From the NCBI RefSeq assembly GCF_000026945.1, contig NC_012866.1:806001-870000 (forward strand): DNA of 64,000 nt, read 5' to 3'. Below are positions 1 through 11,241 of this stretch, one piece after another. Position 1 is the stretch's first letter. Every line of letters begins with the position of its first letter. A model generated the notes under the pieces. That model did not search any database. It saw nothing but the letters and a program-made list of their open reading frames with translations, and had not been told where the DNA came from. Position numbers and translations under genes: made by a program. Source of the stretch: Candida dubliniensis CD36 (lineage: Eukaryota; Ascomycota; Pichiomycetes; Serinales; Debaryomycetaceae).

Positions 1-517
1 ATTTAAATTCATTCTGAACTTTTTTGGCTTCAGACTTTGAGTTTTCTGAATTCACATCTCCTGCTAGCTCAGGTTCCCCTTCTCTCTTTACCGTGTTGTT
101 CCAACTTGTGTTGTTCCAACCTATGATAGAACCATTACCACAAACCTGTTTGGTGAAATCATAAAATGGGTATTCGTTATCCATGGAGCAGTTGACAAAA
201 TAGTTAACATAAAAATTGTCATCAGCATTCTCAAAGGAAACATTGTAAAGAACGTCACCTTCATCGTGTATATAAGTTGGAACAGACGAGTATGTGGGCC
301 AATATCCAGTAGACAGAGCAATTGTGGTAGCACTATCCTGAATATCAATCGAAGAAGCAGCCGATTCCGAATCTGGTTCATAACTGTGTTGTTGCTGAGT
401 AGGTGTAGGACAATAAGTTGTAAACATTGTATGAATACGAGTAGTGTAAACTATTTCCTGAGCAGAAGAGCCAATGATAGCGTAAAAGAATAGCAATAAT
501 AAATAACTAATCAACAT
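1..517 (-). CDS. Partial secreted, Asn-glycosylated cell-surface protein (5' part)
   Basis: The reading frame is open on the minus strand from an ATG at 515-517 to the left edge (172 codons), so the 3' end lies outside the window. The product begins with a clear signal peptide (MLISYLLLLFYAIIGSSAQ). A Thr/Tyr-rich stretch, a short Gln run and several N-glycosylation sequons (NVS, NCS, NGS, NNTS, NNTV) follow within residues 90-140. A Lys-Arg pair near residue 146 could be a processing site. This is the make-up of a secreted or GPI-anchored yeast wall protein. The anchor cannot be judged because the C-terminus is missing. I do not recognise the individual gene. The frame is the only long one on this strand and starts with a textbook leader, so I consider it real. 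Confidence 0.75.
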   Translation of the reverse strand, partial: MLISYLLLLFFYAIIGSSAQEIVYTTRIHTMFTTYCPTPTQQQHSYEPDSESAASSIDIQDSATTIALSTGYWPTYSSVPTYIHDEGDVLYNVSFENADDNFYVNYFVNCSMDNEYPFYDFTKQVCGNGSIIGWNNTSWNNTVKREGEPELAGDVNSENSKSEAKKVQNEFK

Positions 518-2389
518 GATTGCAAGAATTGAAAATTATTGTTAATGTCGAAACTTAATTGGTAATTTTAATCCAAAAATTAAAAAGCAGAGGGTTTTGG
601 AGGAAAGACACCCCATTTTTATATTGATCAATTCATGTTTTGAAATTAGTCTTGGAGTAAGTAATGTAGTTGAAGTTTTTGATCATTTGCAGTCATTTCT
701 GAAATGTAAAGAACAAAACAAAAAGTTCAGGCTTTTTTTTGCATCTAGATTCCAATTTCCAAAACGCGTTTCTTGTTGCATTTTGTATTTCTGAAACATT
801 TGATTCAAAATATATCCAATTATTATTATTATTATTATTAACACTTGTACATTTCTCCATACTATAGTTTTAATTAGTTTGTTATCCCCAAACTCAAGTA
901 GATTTTAATTAATTGCTTTAACAACCAAACATGTTTGGAAAGTTATTTTTAATAATAGCAGTTGTCACAACAAAGTGAGTTGGTTCTGCTTTGGTTTACT
1001 TAAGAACAACTGAATAAATATAAAGTCAAACCGTACTACATTTTTTGAGCAAATATGTAGGTGACTTCCCCTTGTATCTACAATCTTGCTTGATTTGTCA
1101 AATATAGTACTCGGGTCTAATCACCTCTACAGTATTGTTTACTCCAAAGGTATTTAGAATATCGGGAATTTTTATTTGGTTTCAATGTTTACCAAAGTTT
1201 TTAAGAATTACTGCCTTGTTGATTTTAATTGACAAGGCTAGATTCGCAAGCTATATAAAGAAGTATTCAAATTACAAACGCCAATCATCGTCAAGTTTGT
1301 CAAATACGAGACAACTGGTCTACCGATGTACATATCTCGCGGGAACAGCTAGTATATCAAATAATCAAAAGTATCTTGGTCTCAACACAAAAGAAATCTA
1401 GCCTAAAATCTATCAGTACAACTATTTTTGGGGTTGACAGAATGTGTCAAATGCGTATTCAAGCCTAGAATCATCCACAGGAATGTTTGGCGTCAAGTTT
1501 CTTGAATAGAAGCTCCCAATTTTTTTAAGCACTTCCTCTGTAAGGTACGTGAATTTAAATTAGAATTTATAGATTTATAATCAGGAGTAATAAACTAGAA
1601 GACTAAGTATTACAACCAATTCTCAATCCCTGGAAGAGGCGATCATTGGACAAACCCTTCACTAGTGTAGCCATTTCAAAAATAATTCTACCTCTTTGGT
1701 TTAATTTTCACATGAACTCTTGATAACGTCTATTTCCAAATGAAAAGAGTAACCCTGGATTTCATATCTTATAGAGCATTCATAGTGAGTAAAACTTCTT
1801 CTCAATTTGATCGAGTAAAAGAAAAATCAATGCCGAAATACGTCAATTGATTTTGCGAGGCGGGTATTAAATTGCTCCATAAATCAATAACTGAACTAGT
1901 TCAAAGAAAAAAAACGCTTCTTCGTGGATCCGTCTAAAAAGAGATACGTGACCAAAAAGGATAATTATTCTGTTGTCGAAATTGGTATTGTTTGACTTCT
2001 TGTAAATTGGAATGTCAAAATTCGCGATTGCTCATGTGGGGGATGATGATTATTATGGCATCTGTTGCTGTAAATTCTTTTTCTGTTTCACTTGATAATG
2101 TCAATTCTTCTCAATGCTGATATCTATGATAAAATGAAATCAGTATATTCACAAAATCTTGAAGATTTAATATTTCTCCACTGAATCGCCATTTTAAACC
2201 AATCTCAAAAGACACGTTGAAAGTACATCAAACGATACCAGAAGTTTTGAGAGCAATCCATATATTTCAGAATCGCCCAAGGTATTTAATTGCAAATTCA
2301 ACGACACACAAACAACTACTCCACTGGCATCAACACCCAGAATCTCATATTAGTTTATCAAACCTCCTATATCCATTCCCATCATTGTC
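518..2389. other. Intergenic region, no gene seen
   Basis: About 1.9 kb between the secreted-protein gene (reading left) and the first IFA-type gene (reading right), so it should hold both promoters. The short ORFs inside (for example 1135-1401) show no domain, no codon bias and no conserved look. An ATT microsatellite lies near 822-840. No tRNA, LTR pair or CDS is evident. The last 300 bases do not resemble the upstream region of the other IFA-type genes in the window. Confidence 0.6.
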
Positions 2390-4504
2390 ATGACAATAAT
2401 TACTACTGACGTTAATCTTTTCCAGGAAGTAGCCAAACTTCCCTCCGAAATCACTACTATAATACTTGGTTATTTACCAAAATGTATATTACCCAAGTTA
2501 TTGTTCTTCCCACCGATTCAAAGGGAAGTGGCATCTACAATTTTGTCAGATGTTAATATTACCGAGTACATTCATAGACACAAGGGCAGTGATCTGCCAG
2601 GTGTTGGCTACTCCGAATGTGACTGTGACCGGTTTAAAATCGAACTTGCTGATTTGAAGAAGGGAATTGCTCAATGGAATGTATACCCAAGAGCAGTCCA
2701 TATACACGGAAAATTTGTAAGTAGGGATGTTTTGAATACTTTCCCCAGGCTTTTAAAGGAAGCTCTGAGTATTAATGGTACTCTTTCTCAGGGTGAAGGT
2801 ATAAAAGCAGAAGAATTGTTAAATAAATTCTTGGATTCTTCTATTACGTTTGATTCTTTAAGATTGTCAAGTTTTTGGGATCCAGTTACGTTTCCACCAA
2901 TTGCCAGATCCATTCGGGTATTTGACACCACATTGAATAGCTATGCGATTCCAGGTGCAAAACAGATGGATATACATTTTGATGATAATGAACCCCAAAC
3001 ATACACTTTTTCACCCGATTTAAAAGATTTGTGTATTCGCTTTAACTCCACGATTCAAGTGACTTTACCTTCAAATTTACAGAAACTATGTATGACAACA
3101 TCTTTGGATTCAGCAAATTTCGTTTCTGAAGAATTGGTACATTTAGAGCATTTACAACTCGAGTTACCGAACATTAAATCATTTGCTGAAACTGGAATAA
3201 TTGCTCCAAATCTAAAAATACTAAAATTAGAAAATTGTGGTAATTTAGTCAACCTTGATACCTTGAAACAGTTTGAACTGTTAAAGCATCTAGTTTTAAA
3301 GTACTGTGTCTATCCAGTTAACTTATTTGAGAGAAGTTCTTTTACTGAGCTAGAAAGTTTTGAGTACACTGGAAAAGGCTTGCCAGTTTCAGGTAACTCC
3401 GGTAGTGCAATTTTGACTTTTCCTTCCAATTTGACACTGTTACTGATCAATAATATTGGAGAAACAGATGTTAATTTGAGTACTCTAGTGTTTCCTGCCA
3501 AATTGATGCGTTTAGAACTTTTGAATTTAACATTTAATGATGGATACTTTCATTTAGGTGACAATTTGCAATATATTCACATTGAGACATCAAGACTTGC
3601 ATTTGAGAGTAGTTTCAGAATTCCAAATTTTGCTGGGGAGTTGTTATTACAGGCTGATTATCTCACATTTGAAAGCCTGGATTTTATGTTTCATTTGCCG
3701 AATAATCTTGTACGATTGCACTTGATTGCAAACAAGCAGGGGAAAATGTCTCGTCTAATCCAAGAAATTAAATGGCCCTTAGTATTAGGTGATTTTGTTT
3801 TTAAAAATTTTAATATTGATTACCGGACATTAGAATTATTGAACTTGAAAGAATCCGGACTTGAAGTGATCAATATTCGTGGAGGTGACATCAAGACGTT
3901 TGATATTGATCTATTTCCAGTTAGCGTTAAAAATCTAACTTTGATGGAAATGGGAATACAAAAGCTACCTGCATCGTTTGAAAGATTGAAGAGCCTACGT
4001 AAATTGACACTAATGAGAAATCGTTTGAAAAGAGTAGACCTGGTTAAGTTACCAGTATCATCATTGGAGGTATTAGACATAAGTCAGTGTGACCTTCGTT
4101 TGATATCACCATTTGTGGTTTCAATGTACGAAGAAAAGAATAAGAATGCAAGGCTAAGGGTAGACGCTAGAGGTAATTTAAATGTGAGTGTTATTGATGT
4201 GAGGAAGGTAATGAAAGCAGTCAAAGGGCTCTCTTTAAATCTCAACGAATTTAGTGATACATTGAAAGAAATATCCCAGCACTCGTATCGTTTGTCTTGT
4301 GTGTACTTGGCCCGTGATCCCTATTTTGAAAAATCTGAACCCTCTGAAACAGAAGAGGTAGTTGCTGAATATAATTCAGATGATCTTTACAATGGAAGTG
4401 TGTTTACCCTGGATGAAGAATATACTGACGATGATGATTATGGTGGCCGTAACGTTATTGTGGAAGCATTGGGCTTAGATAGTGACGATGAATCAGATTC
4501 TTGA
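2390..4504 (+). CDS. IFA-type leucine-rich-repeat protein with F-box-like N-terminus (copy 1, intact)
   Basis: 704-residue protein. Residues about 12-50 (LPSEITTIILGYLPKCILP, then PPIQREVASTIL) look like an F-box: Leu-Pro followed by a hydrophobic helix and Pro-spaced leucines. Next comes an SxCxC-type segment (YSECDCDRF, about residue 75). From roughly 210 to 620 irregular leucine-rich repeats dominate, ending in a motif shared by all copies here (LDISQCDLRLISPF). The C-terminus is acidic and Ser-rich (DSDDESDS). The start is the ATG that gives the same N-terminus (MTIITTDVNLF) as the copy at 60560. The family is expanded in C. albicans as IFA genes. An F-box plus LRR layout suggests an SCF ubiquitin-ligase substrate adaptor, but that role is inference. 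Several CTG codons are present and should be read as Ser. I leave the exact IFA number blank. Confidence 0.85.
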   Translation: MTIITTDVNLFQEVAKLPSEITTIILGYLPKCILPKLLFFPPIQREVASTILSDVNITEYIHRHKGSDLPGVGYSECDCDRFKIELADLKKGIAQWNVYPRAVHIHGKFVSRDVLNTFPRLLKEALSINGTLSQGEGIKAEELLNKFLDSSITFDSLRLSSFWDPVTFPPIARSIRVFDTTLNSYAIPGAKQMDIHFDDNEPQTYTFSPDLKDLCIRFNSTIQVTLPSNLQKLCMTTSLDSANFVSEELVHLEHLQLELPNIKSFAETGIIAPNLKILKLENCGNLVNLDTLKQFELLKHLVLKYCVYPVNLFERSSFTELESFEYTGKGLPVSGNSGSAILTFPSNLTLLLINNIGETDVNLSTLVFPAKLMRLELLNLTFNDGYFHLGDNLQYIHIETSRLAFESSFRIPNFAGELLLQADYLTFESLDFMFHLPNNLVRLHLIANKQGKMSRLIQEIKWPLVLGDFVFKNFNIDYRTLELLNLKESGLEVINIRGGDIKTFDIDLFPVSVKNLTLMEMGIQKLPASFERLKSLRKLTLMRNRLKRVDLVKLPVSSLEVLDISQCDLRLISPFVVSMYEEKNKNARLRVDARGNLNVSVIDVRKVMKAVKGLSLNLNEFSDTLKEISQHSYRLSCVYLARDPYFEKSEPSETEEVVAEYNSDDLYNGSVFTLDEEYTDDDDYGGRNVIVEALGLDSDDESDS

Positions 4505-5173
4505 GGTATCAGTATATTATGTACTATTTGATTTATGTAGCAGACATTTTAACGGTAATTCTCGTTCAGGTAGTGATTTTCATTTAAATACTATTTAAAC
4601 TGCTGGTAGATCAATTCTAACTATACAACCATGATTATACTCTAGTGCCGCCCTCGAAAGCATTTTATTGATATAATAAGTTTTGATCGAATTGAGTCAA
4701 ACTGTGTAGTCTAAATAGTATGATCATCCTATACTTTTATGGAATTCTTTCAGCAGGACTAATAACTTCTTCACATTGGTCATGACAATTATCTAGAAAT
4801 CTTTTTTTTTTTTTTTGAGGCCAATTTTAAGCGAAATTTGGTAGTATTAAACGATTTCAAGCTTCTGGTGATTTTATAGTTTTAAACGAGTATATCTCGG
4901 TACTTTCTCTAAAATAATCTTATATCTACTTCTAACAACATTTAATAAATAGTTTCAGGAAATGTTGAATAGCCGTCTTTTCTAATAAAAAGGATAATCT
5001 CAGAGTTATCTTAACAATTACGTTATAAACTAATCCATTCATTCTATCCTGATAAAGACACTCAAGTTGTTGTTTTACCGACCACAATATACAACCAATT
5101 TCTATCCAATAGTAAAAGTCAGTTCCGCCTTTTATAATATTTTAGTTTTATCGAGTTTAAGAATATTAGGTGA
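4505..5173. other. Intergenic region between IFA-type copy 1 and the decayed copy
   Basis: No gene seen. The right half contains a stretch homologous to the region upstream of the intact IFA-type gene at 60560 (listed separately). A T-tract lies at 4802-4816. Confidence 0.6.
4821..5073 (+). repeat. Duplicated IFA-type upstream region (copy A)
   Basis: About 250 bp that aligns by eye with 60184-60443. Shared landmarks in the same order include GCGAAATTTGGT, GTATTAAAC, TCTTA(T/C)ATCTACTTC, GATAATC, AGTTATCTTAACAATT and CCATTCATTCTATC. It ends about 100 bp before the start of the decayed IFA-type gene, as its counterpart does before copy 3. This may be promoter sequence duplicated together with the gene. 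Confidence 0.7.
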
Positions 5174-6720
5174 ATGCCTCCCATACCATCTACAAACAAT
5201 AATGTGAATCTTTTTATTAGGTTAGCAGAGCTTCCATTGGATACTGTTAATTACTTGGCAAATTGTGTTTTACCATAACTTTTATATTTCCCACCTATTA
5301 GGAGGATTGTCGCTTTTGCAATTTTGTCAGATGTGTGTATCACCACTAAGTGTATTGACAGACATCCTAGTAAGGATGAAAGTAGTACTGGACATTCCGA
5401 TTGTGATTGTTCTCAGGTACAAATGACGCCAAAAAGTTTGAAACAAGGTATGGAGCAATGGAAGATATTCCCCAAGGTTATTCACCTTGACGACATTTTT
5501 TCTTTTTCATTTGCCCATGAAAATTTTCCAGAGGTTTTACATAATGCTGTGAAAGTTAACGGTACTTTTATTTTGGATATGACACTTGTGATTCAGAAAC
5601 AGACTTAGACGATATTAGAGATTGCGGAGTTATATTTGATTCATTAACTTTAAATGCTTATAACCATGTAAGAGAATTATTCACTGTTGTCACGAATCTT
5701 CAATTAACTGGAACTACATTGGATAGCTACAAGATTGATAGGCTTAAAAAATTGTCATTGGAACTGAATGGTGAGGATAACACGACAACCGAATATTCTT
5801 TGCCCACATCTTTAGAAGATTTAACCATCATGGACTTCAAAATAACTAAATTGAATTTACCTCAACGTTTGTGCAGTTTCTAAATTGCTAAAATGGCGGA
5901 AAAGCTTGAATTGTTGCCAGACTATTTGGCTTTTGAGGATCGGGGGTTTTGGTACCACTTGCCAAGCAGACTTAAAACTTTTCGTTTAGGTGCCCATAAG
6001 GAAGGTAAGATAACGTCTTTAACTCAAAAAATAAAATGGCGATTATCACTAAAAAGTTTCATTTTGGATAGCTTTATTATTGACAGTGACACTTTAAAGA
6101 TGTTGAACTTCAAGGATTCAAAACTTGAGAAAATTGAAATTCGTGGAGGCGACATGAAGAGATAGTATACTGATCAATTACCAGTTGCAGTTAAGAAACT
6201 TATTTTGGAGAATATGGGGATTCAAGAGCTAGTTGGCCCTTTCGATAACTTAGAGAATTTACAAGAGTTATCACTTGCATATAATCATCTTACAAAAGTG
6301 AATCCCATAAAGTTGTCGGTGTTTTCACTAAACACTTTAAATGTAAGTGGTTGTGACCTCTGCTTGATATCACCTTGTTTGGTATCTATGCTATATGATG
6401 AGAATAAAAACATCAAGCTAGGAGTAATTGCAAGTGGTAATTGGGATATGAGCGTCATTGATGTGAGAAAAATTTTGAAAGTAATAAAAGGGCTTACCAT
6501 AAAAGTTAGTTAGTTGGATGAAACTTTAATGGATATATCTAAGCGTTACTCGCGTCTAGAATGTCGCTTTGGTACAAAATCCGACTCAGAAAAATCCGAA
6601 TCCTCTGAAATGGAAGAGGTTATCCCCGATTATGATTCAGAAGATCTTTATAATAGAAGTGAATCTGATCTGGATGAGGACGATAATGGATCTAGCAATA
6701 AGATAATAAAGAAATGGTGA
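5174..6720 (+). pseudogene. Decayed IFA-type leucine-rich-repeat gene
   Basis: A relic of the same F-box-like/LRR family. The start (MPPIPSTNNNVNLFIRLAELP) aligns with the intact copies, but the frame is broken. There is a TAA at 5276-5278, a frameshift near 5585-5600 (the family segment resumes in another frame at ETDLDDIRD), a TAA at 5881-5883, and an internal deletion of roughly 150-170 codons at that point (the text jumps from LPQRL to MAEKLELLPDYLAF). In-frame TAG codons follow at 6163-6165 and 6511-6513. The acidic tail (SEMEEVIPDYDSEDLYN, then LDEDD) survives. Four stops, a frameshift and a deletion rule out a functional full-length protein. The fragment 5893-6165 or 6205-6513 alone would be only part of the repeat domain. 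Confidence 0.9.
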
Positions 6721-9700
6721 TGCAATTTGTTTAGGATTTTAGTATATTATTTAAGGCTTGATTATATATACATTCACATTAAGTCTCTTATTATCAAAAG
6801 CCTAAAAGAATCCTGCCTCACTAAGCTTTTAATGAATTAGCGATAATTTGCTGTTTTTTTTTTTGCAGTCAAACCTTTTCTTCATAGTCAAAGGTGTCTG
6901 TTCAGGTGAGAATAAGATGTGGTTCCACAATTTGCTATTGCTGATGCAAACTTTCTTGACCTCCATCGGAAGTACACTTGATTTACTATATGATCTATGA
7001 TGTCTATACATTTATCAATTTCTAGAAGTTCCTTTGAAAGCACTTGACTTGACCAGTATATATCATTCGCAAGATTCCATTTTTTTTTATAGTATTTCTC
7101 CTCCTCTTCTTCTATGCATAGAAAGAGATAGAACTGAGTATTTCTTTTTTTTTTTTTTTTTTTTGTTCGAAAACCACCAAATTCACAACTCGCACAAAAG
7201 TTAACGGTATAATAATAATGTAATTATACATGAAACTATCAGCAGTTGCCTGCCCAATATGTTGTAATATTACACAAGGCGAATAAAATTGTCCGTAACA
7301 TTTTTGTCTAGAATTCTTATTATTCATCGCACAAAAAGGTTTCTTTAAAATTCAAGTAAGCGAGACCAGACAAAAGCTACCTGGTAACATAAATTGGTAA
7401 CAACTTGATAATTCGGCTCCCAATTGCCATAATAATGTAGTTATTAATCCAAATCAATACTATAACGCCATCTCAACCATGACAATAGAAAAACAATAGG
7501 ATAGAACCAGACAAAGATACTACTGACCTTTGAAAATTCAAATTCCTCTCAGCCATTATCAATAACAAAAAAAGATGATTTAGATAAAAAGATAATCAAT
7601 TTGATAAAGGTAAATCAGAAAAATCCATCCGTCAAGCAGTCAATATATCTCAGAAATGGTGTGGAGATATTTCTATTTTTAAATAACTCAGAATCTGAAC
7701 AGGGAGGAGTTGTCTGTACTTTCCGCCTTCTTATGCGACGCGTACTGGTATCAAAGATGGCGAACAACAACTCCAATTTGTTGCAAACTCCATTTCTTGA
7801 TGCAAAAGAGTTTGCGGCATCTGGGGATAGTGGTCATGACAACAGTATCCATATAAACAGGTATCCTTACCTGACAGAGATGCAATTTCCAAGCTATTAT
7901 AGGGCAATACAAACGGTTTGAAAACGACTACAATGAAGGAAACCAATGTAACTCACTATCAAATGGTGTGTATTTTTTGATTGACATTATATAAACGCCA
8001 ATCTTATTATTTCATGTTTTGTGGTGATTGCGAGATTTATCATCATGTTGACGTTTTATCTAAATGCTAACATTATGTTTCAAATTGGAATTTGCTAACA
8101 AGAATCTGAAACAATTTGACGCGTGAGATTGATTGTATCGGCACCCTTGCCGCCATTGTAGTGAGAATAATGGTGGTAGCTGGATGATTCACCGAACTCG
8201 TCGATTCCCTTGTACCTTAATTATTGAACCCCTCCCTTTTTGGCTTCTTGTTGTTAGACGAGAAAGAGGTACCTCAAAGAAACCAGCGAGAATTTCTTGA
8301 TATTACTAAAGCAAACTTAATACAATAATAAGTCTATTATTATCTGTTTTGTGCTTAATAGTTTAATTATGAATTCATTTGAGGTAACTCCAAACGTCGA
8401 TTGCAACGCATCGACAGAACAACAACGAGGTATGTAGAATGACAGGATACTTTAGAAAGTCAGTTGTTGGAGTATGAATAATAATAATAATAATTTATTA
8501 TTTTATTAGACGTGTTCTTAAGTTTATCTATAATTGGATGAACTCAGATAATTACTCGGCTAAATTATTCTAGACAACTAAATAAATATCATTTTTCCTG
8601 TTTTTGGATGTCAAATGGACTAATTATCTGCAAGAATGCCAAAGGGAATTTGATTATTATCTTTGTGGTTCAAATTAATTGATATTTAGTACGAGAATTA
8701 CTAAATCACAGGTGGTAACTTAAAACCAAACAATAACCATCATCATACTACTACAATTACAATATTTAATGAAAGGGATAAATAAACACAACCTTAAAGG
8801 TTCTTTGATTTGTGATACAGTTTATTGTTATAAGGTAACAATAATGTTGTGGAAAAGAACATCCGTTCCATCACCTTTTTTTCAATCGTTAACAGTCATC
8901 AAATTTAACAACTGAAATGGACAACAGTGAATGTTAACTATGAATTGTATGGCTATTTTAACAAGTTCGGTTTTTCTTACTTTGCATTTGTTTGACCGTC
9001 AAAAATCTCTTAAAGTTCTCACAGCAAAAAAAAAAAAAAAAAAACTTATTATCCGTATATGTATATGCAGGGTGGTTGTAAAACATACTTTACATTTCTT
9101 TTTTTTTATTTGCCTTTATCGTACAAACCTCTACCCACATGTTAACTGACGACAACTTAGAAATGCACATTATCATCATTCCTTCTTCCAATATCACAAC
9201 CACTGGTATCGTCAATTTATTGGTGAATGCTAACTAGCACCAGTTTAGATGAAAATGTATACCGCACAGAATACTTTTGACGCAACACATTCTGCCAAGA
9301 TAGAACCATAGAATTGATCAAGGATAGTAAAGAGTTAACAAATTACGAGGTGAAAGTTTGCAGCAGCATATTCTGATAAAACTAATATTGCAATAGTTGC
9401 TTTTATATTTCACCATAGCTGATTCTTAAAATTAGAAGTGAAACAAGGACATTCTTGTTGTTTGATGTTAGTGTTGCAATAAATCGTTTGAACAATCTTG
9501 TGACCAGTAGACTAAAATAATAATTCTTAATGGTCTTCTAACTAGTAATACCAATAATGACAGGTGGACTTGCTTTTGTTTTTGGTAGCCTTTGTTTATG
9601 ACTGTACTATTGTTGCTTGGAATTGCAAAACATCTAACCTAAGCCCGACAATGGTTATTTCTTAAAATACCACCGACATACACCTTCCTTGGGCAATAAC

Positions 9701-11241
9701 CAAGAATGTGGTTGAGCCAAAATCAGTCTACTACACGCCTTCTTCAATGCAAGTTCAATCCTTGTCCTTTTTGTTGTGATATTTTCTTAGAACCCGTTTG
9801 GAAAAGGCGATATATGTTTTCACAACCTTATAATTAACTCATTCTACATAAAAGTTACACAAGAACAATTAATCATTAAGCATCAAGCCACCCTTTATTC
9901 CGAAAAGAAAATAATTTTCCAATTAATGTATGAATGAGGTCGTTGTTTGCATCTTAGAATATCATAAAAAAAAAAAGAAATTAGAAAAGTCACACAATTT
10001 TTACAATACTAATTTTTGTCTTAATAAAGGGAATTTGACAAACAAACGAGAATGTAAACTAAAAATTTTCCTTTTTTTTTTTCATTTTTGTGAGTTTTCA
10101 AAGCTCTGTGGATTGGAATAATAGCTTCCAACCTGTCTTTATTTTTTATTGGTTTATGGGTCTGAAATTTGGATTTAATATTGTGGTTATTTTGGCTATA
10201 TCCTTGTTAATAAATTAGTTTAACAAAAAGAATTTTTTAAATTTATTAATCTAGTTTTAGCCCTGACAAAGAAAGTAATGCAGGAAATAATTATGTGAAG
10301 GACATTGAATGAAAAAAAAAAAAAAAAACAACAACAACAATTTATTGGTCTTGTGTTTTATTTGTTTTTGTTCTATTTTGTTGATATTGTTTTAATATCA
10401 TATTTGAATTTTTTTTTTTTTTTAAATTCTTAATTTTCAAATTCACACGCAAGTTATTTAATCATATTTATTGAAATAGAGATATAAACATATTAGGTTT
10501 CCCTATTTCCACTGTTTTCCTTAAAAAAAAGACAGTTTCTTCTAATTTTTTTATATCTTTTTGAAAGAGGTTTTTCTTCAATTCAATTTGGATACCAATT
10601 TTAATACAATTATCTATATAATCAGTTCTTGATAACACGTATATCAGAGTTTTAGAACAAAATTCGAATCATTTATAATCAAAAATATCATAGTTCACCC
10701 TACAAATTTTGAAAGTCAAATAACCAATAGAACGAACTACGAAAGTTCCAACACGATCAAAAAAAAAAATTATTACATATAAATCAAAGTTGTTAAACTG
10801 GATCAAGAAAAAATAAAATATAATAAAACAGGGAAAATTTTTTTACTTGTTTGTTTATTTATTGAAAAAGTTTAATCCCAATTTTGACGATAGTCTTCAA
10901 GATATCATACCCTCCCCTCAAATTTATTTTCCCTAAAGTCAACTTTAAAAGAAAAAGCTAGACAACATTGTAACGTATTATTCAGAATAGTTTACGTGTT
11001 GAATAATTAATTAAAGGAAAAAAAAAAGAAAAGCGATAATAAATATCATTCAGTGGAAACATTTCTTGAAAACTTAAAAAGTGACAAAAAACATTTTCCT
11101 TTTTTTTATATCTTGTACTGTGTTGTCGATAATTTTCCAGCTCCTTATCATAACAGTTTCAAGTTAATAATTAATAAATAATCAGTCAAGTTGCTGTTCG
11201 CTTCAGAATTATTTTTCAATAGTACCGATTCGGTTGATTCA
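6721..11241. other. 4.5 kb stretch without a convincing large gene
   Basis: Long AT-rich region upstream of the YEL1 homologue with many homopolymer tracts (T-tract 7144-7164, A-tract 9027-9044, A-tract 10312-10328, T-tract 10411-10424). The longest ORF (7601-7921, 106 codons) has no recognisable feature and is overlapped by an equally long antisense ORF. The only item I consider worth recording is a possible tiny spliced ORF at 8369-8785 (listed separately). No tRNA was recognised by eye. Confidence 0.5.
8369..8785 (+). CDS. Possible tiny spliced ORF (44 codons, two exons)
   Basis: An ATG at 8369 opens 61 nt (MNSFEVTPNVDCNASTEQQR) that run straight into a perfect yeast 5' splice site, GTATGT, at 8430. 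A TACTAAA box, close to the branch-point consensus, precedes a CAG ending at 8711. Joining 8369-8429 to 8712-8785 keeps the frame open and adds GGNLKPNNNHHHTTTITIF and four more residues before a TAA at 8783-8785. The branch point is one base off consensus and lies close to the 3' site. No homologue is known to me. It could be chance, a spliced non-coding RNA, or the 5' leader of the downstream gene. Confidence 0.22.

Noticed and set aside
1135..1401. 88-codon ORF left of IFA-type copy 1
   Set aside because: Chance-like composition and no conserved feature.
7601..7921. 106-codon ORF in the 4.5 kb gene-poor region
   Set aside because: No recognisable motif, an antisense ORF of similar quality overlaps it, and the start has no support.
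8140..8215. tRNA-like segment
   Set aside because: No T-arm consensus or acceptor pairing could be found on either strand; no tRNA gene was recognised anywhere in the window.
11191..11241. Upstream extension of the YEL1 frame
   Set aside because: Begins with TTG; the first ATG is at 11242.
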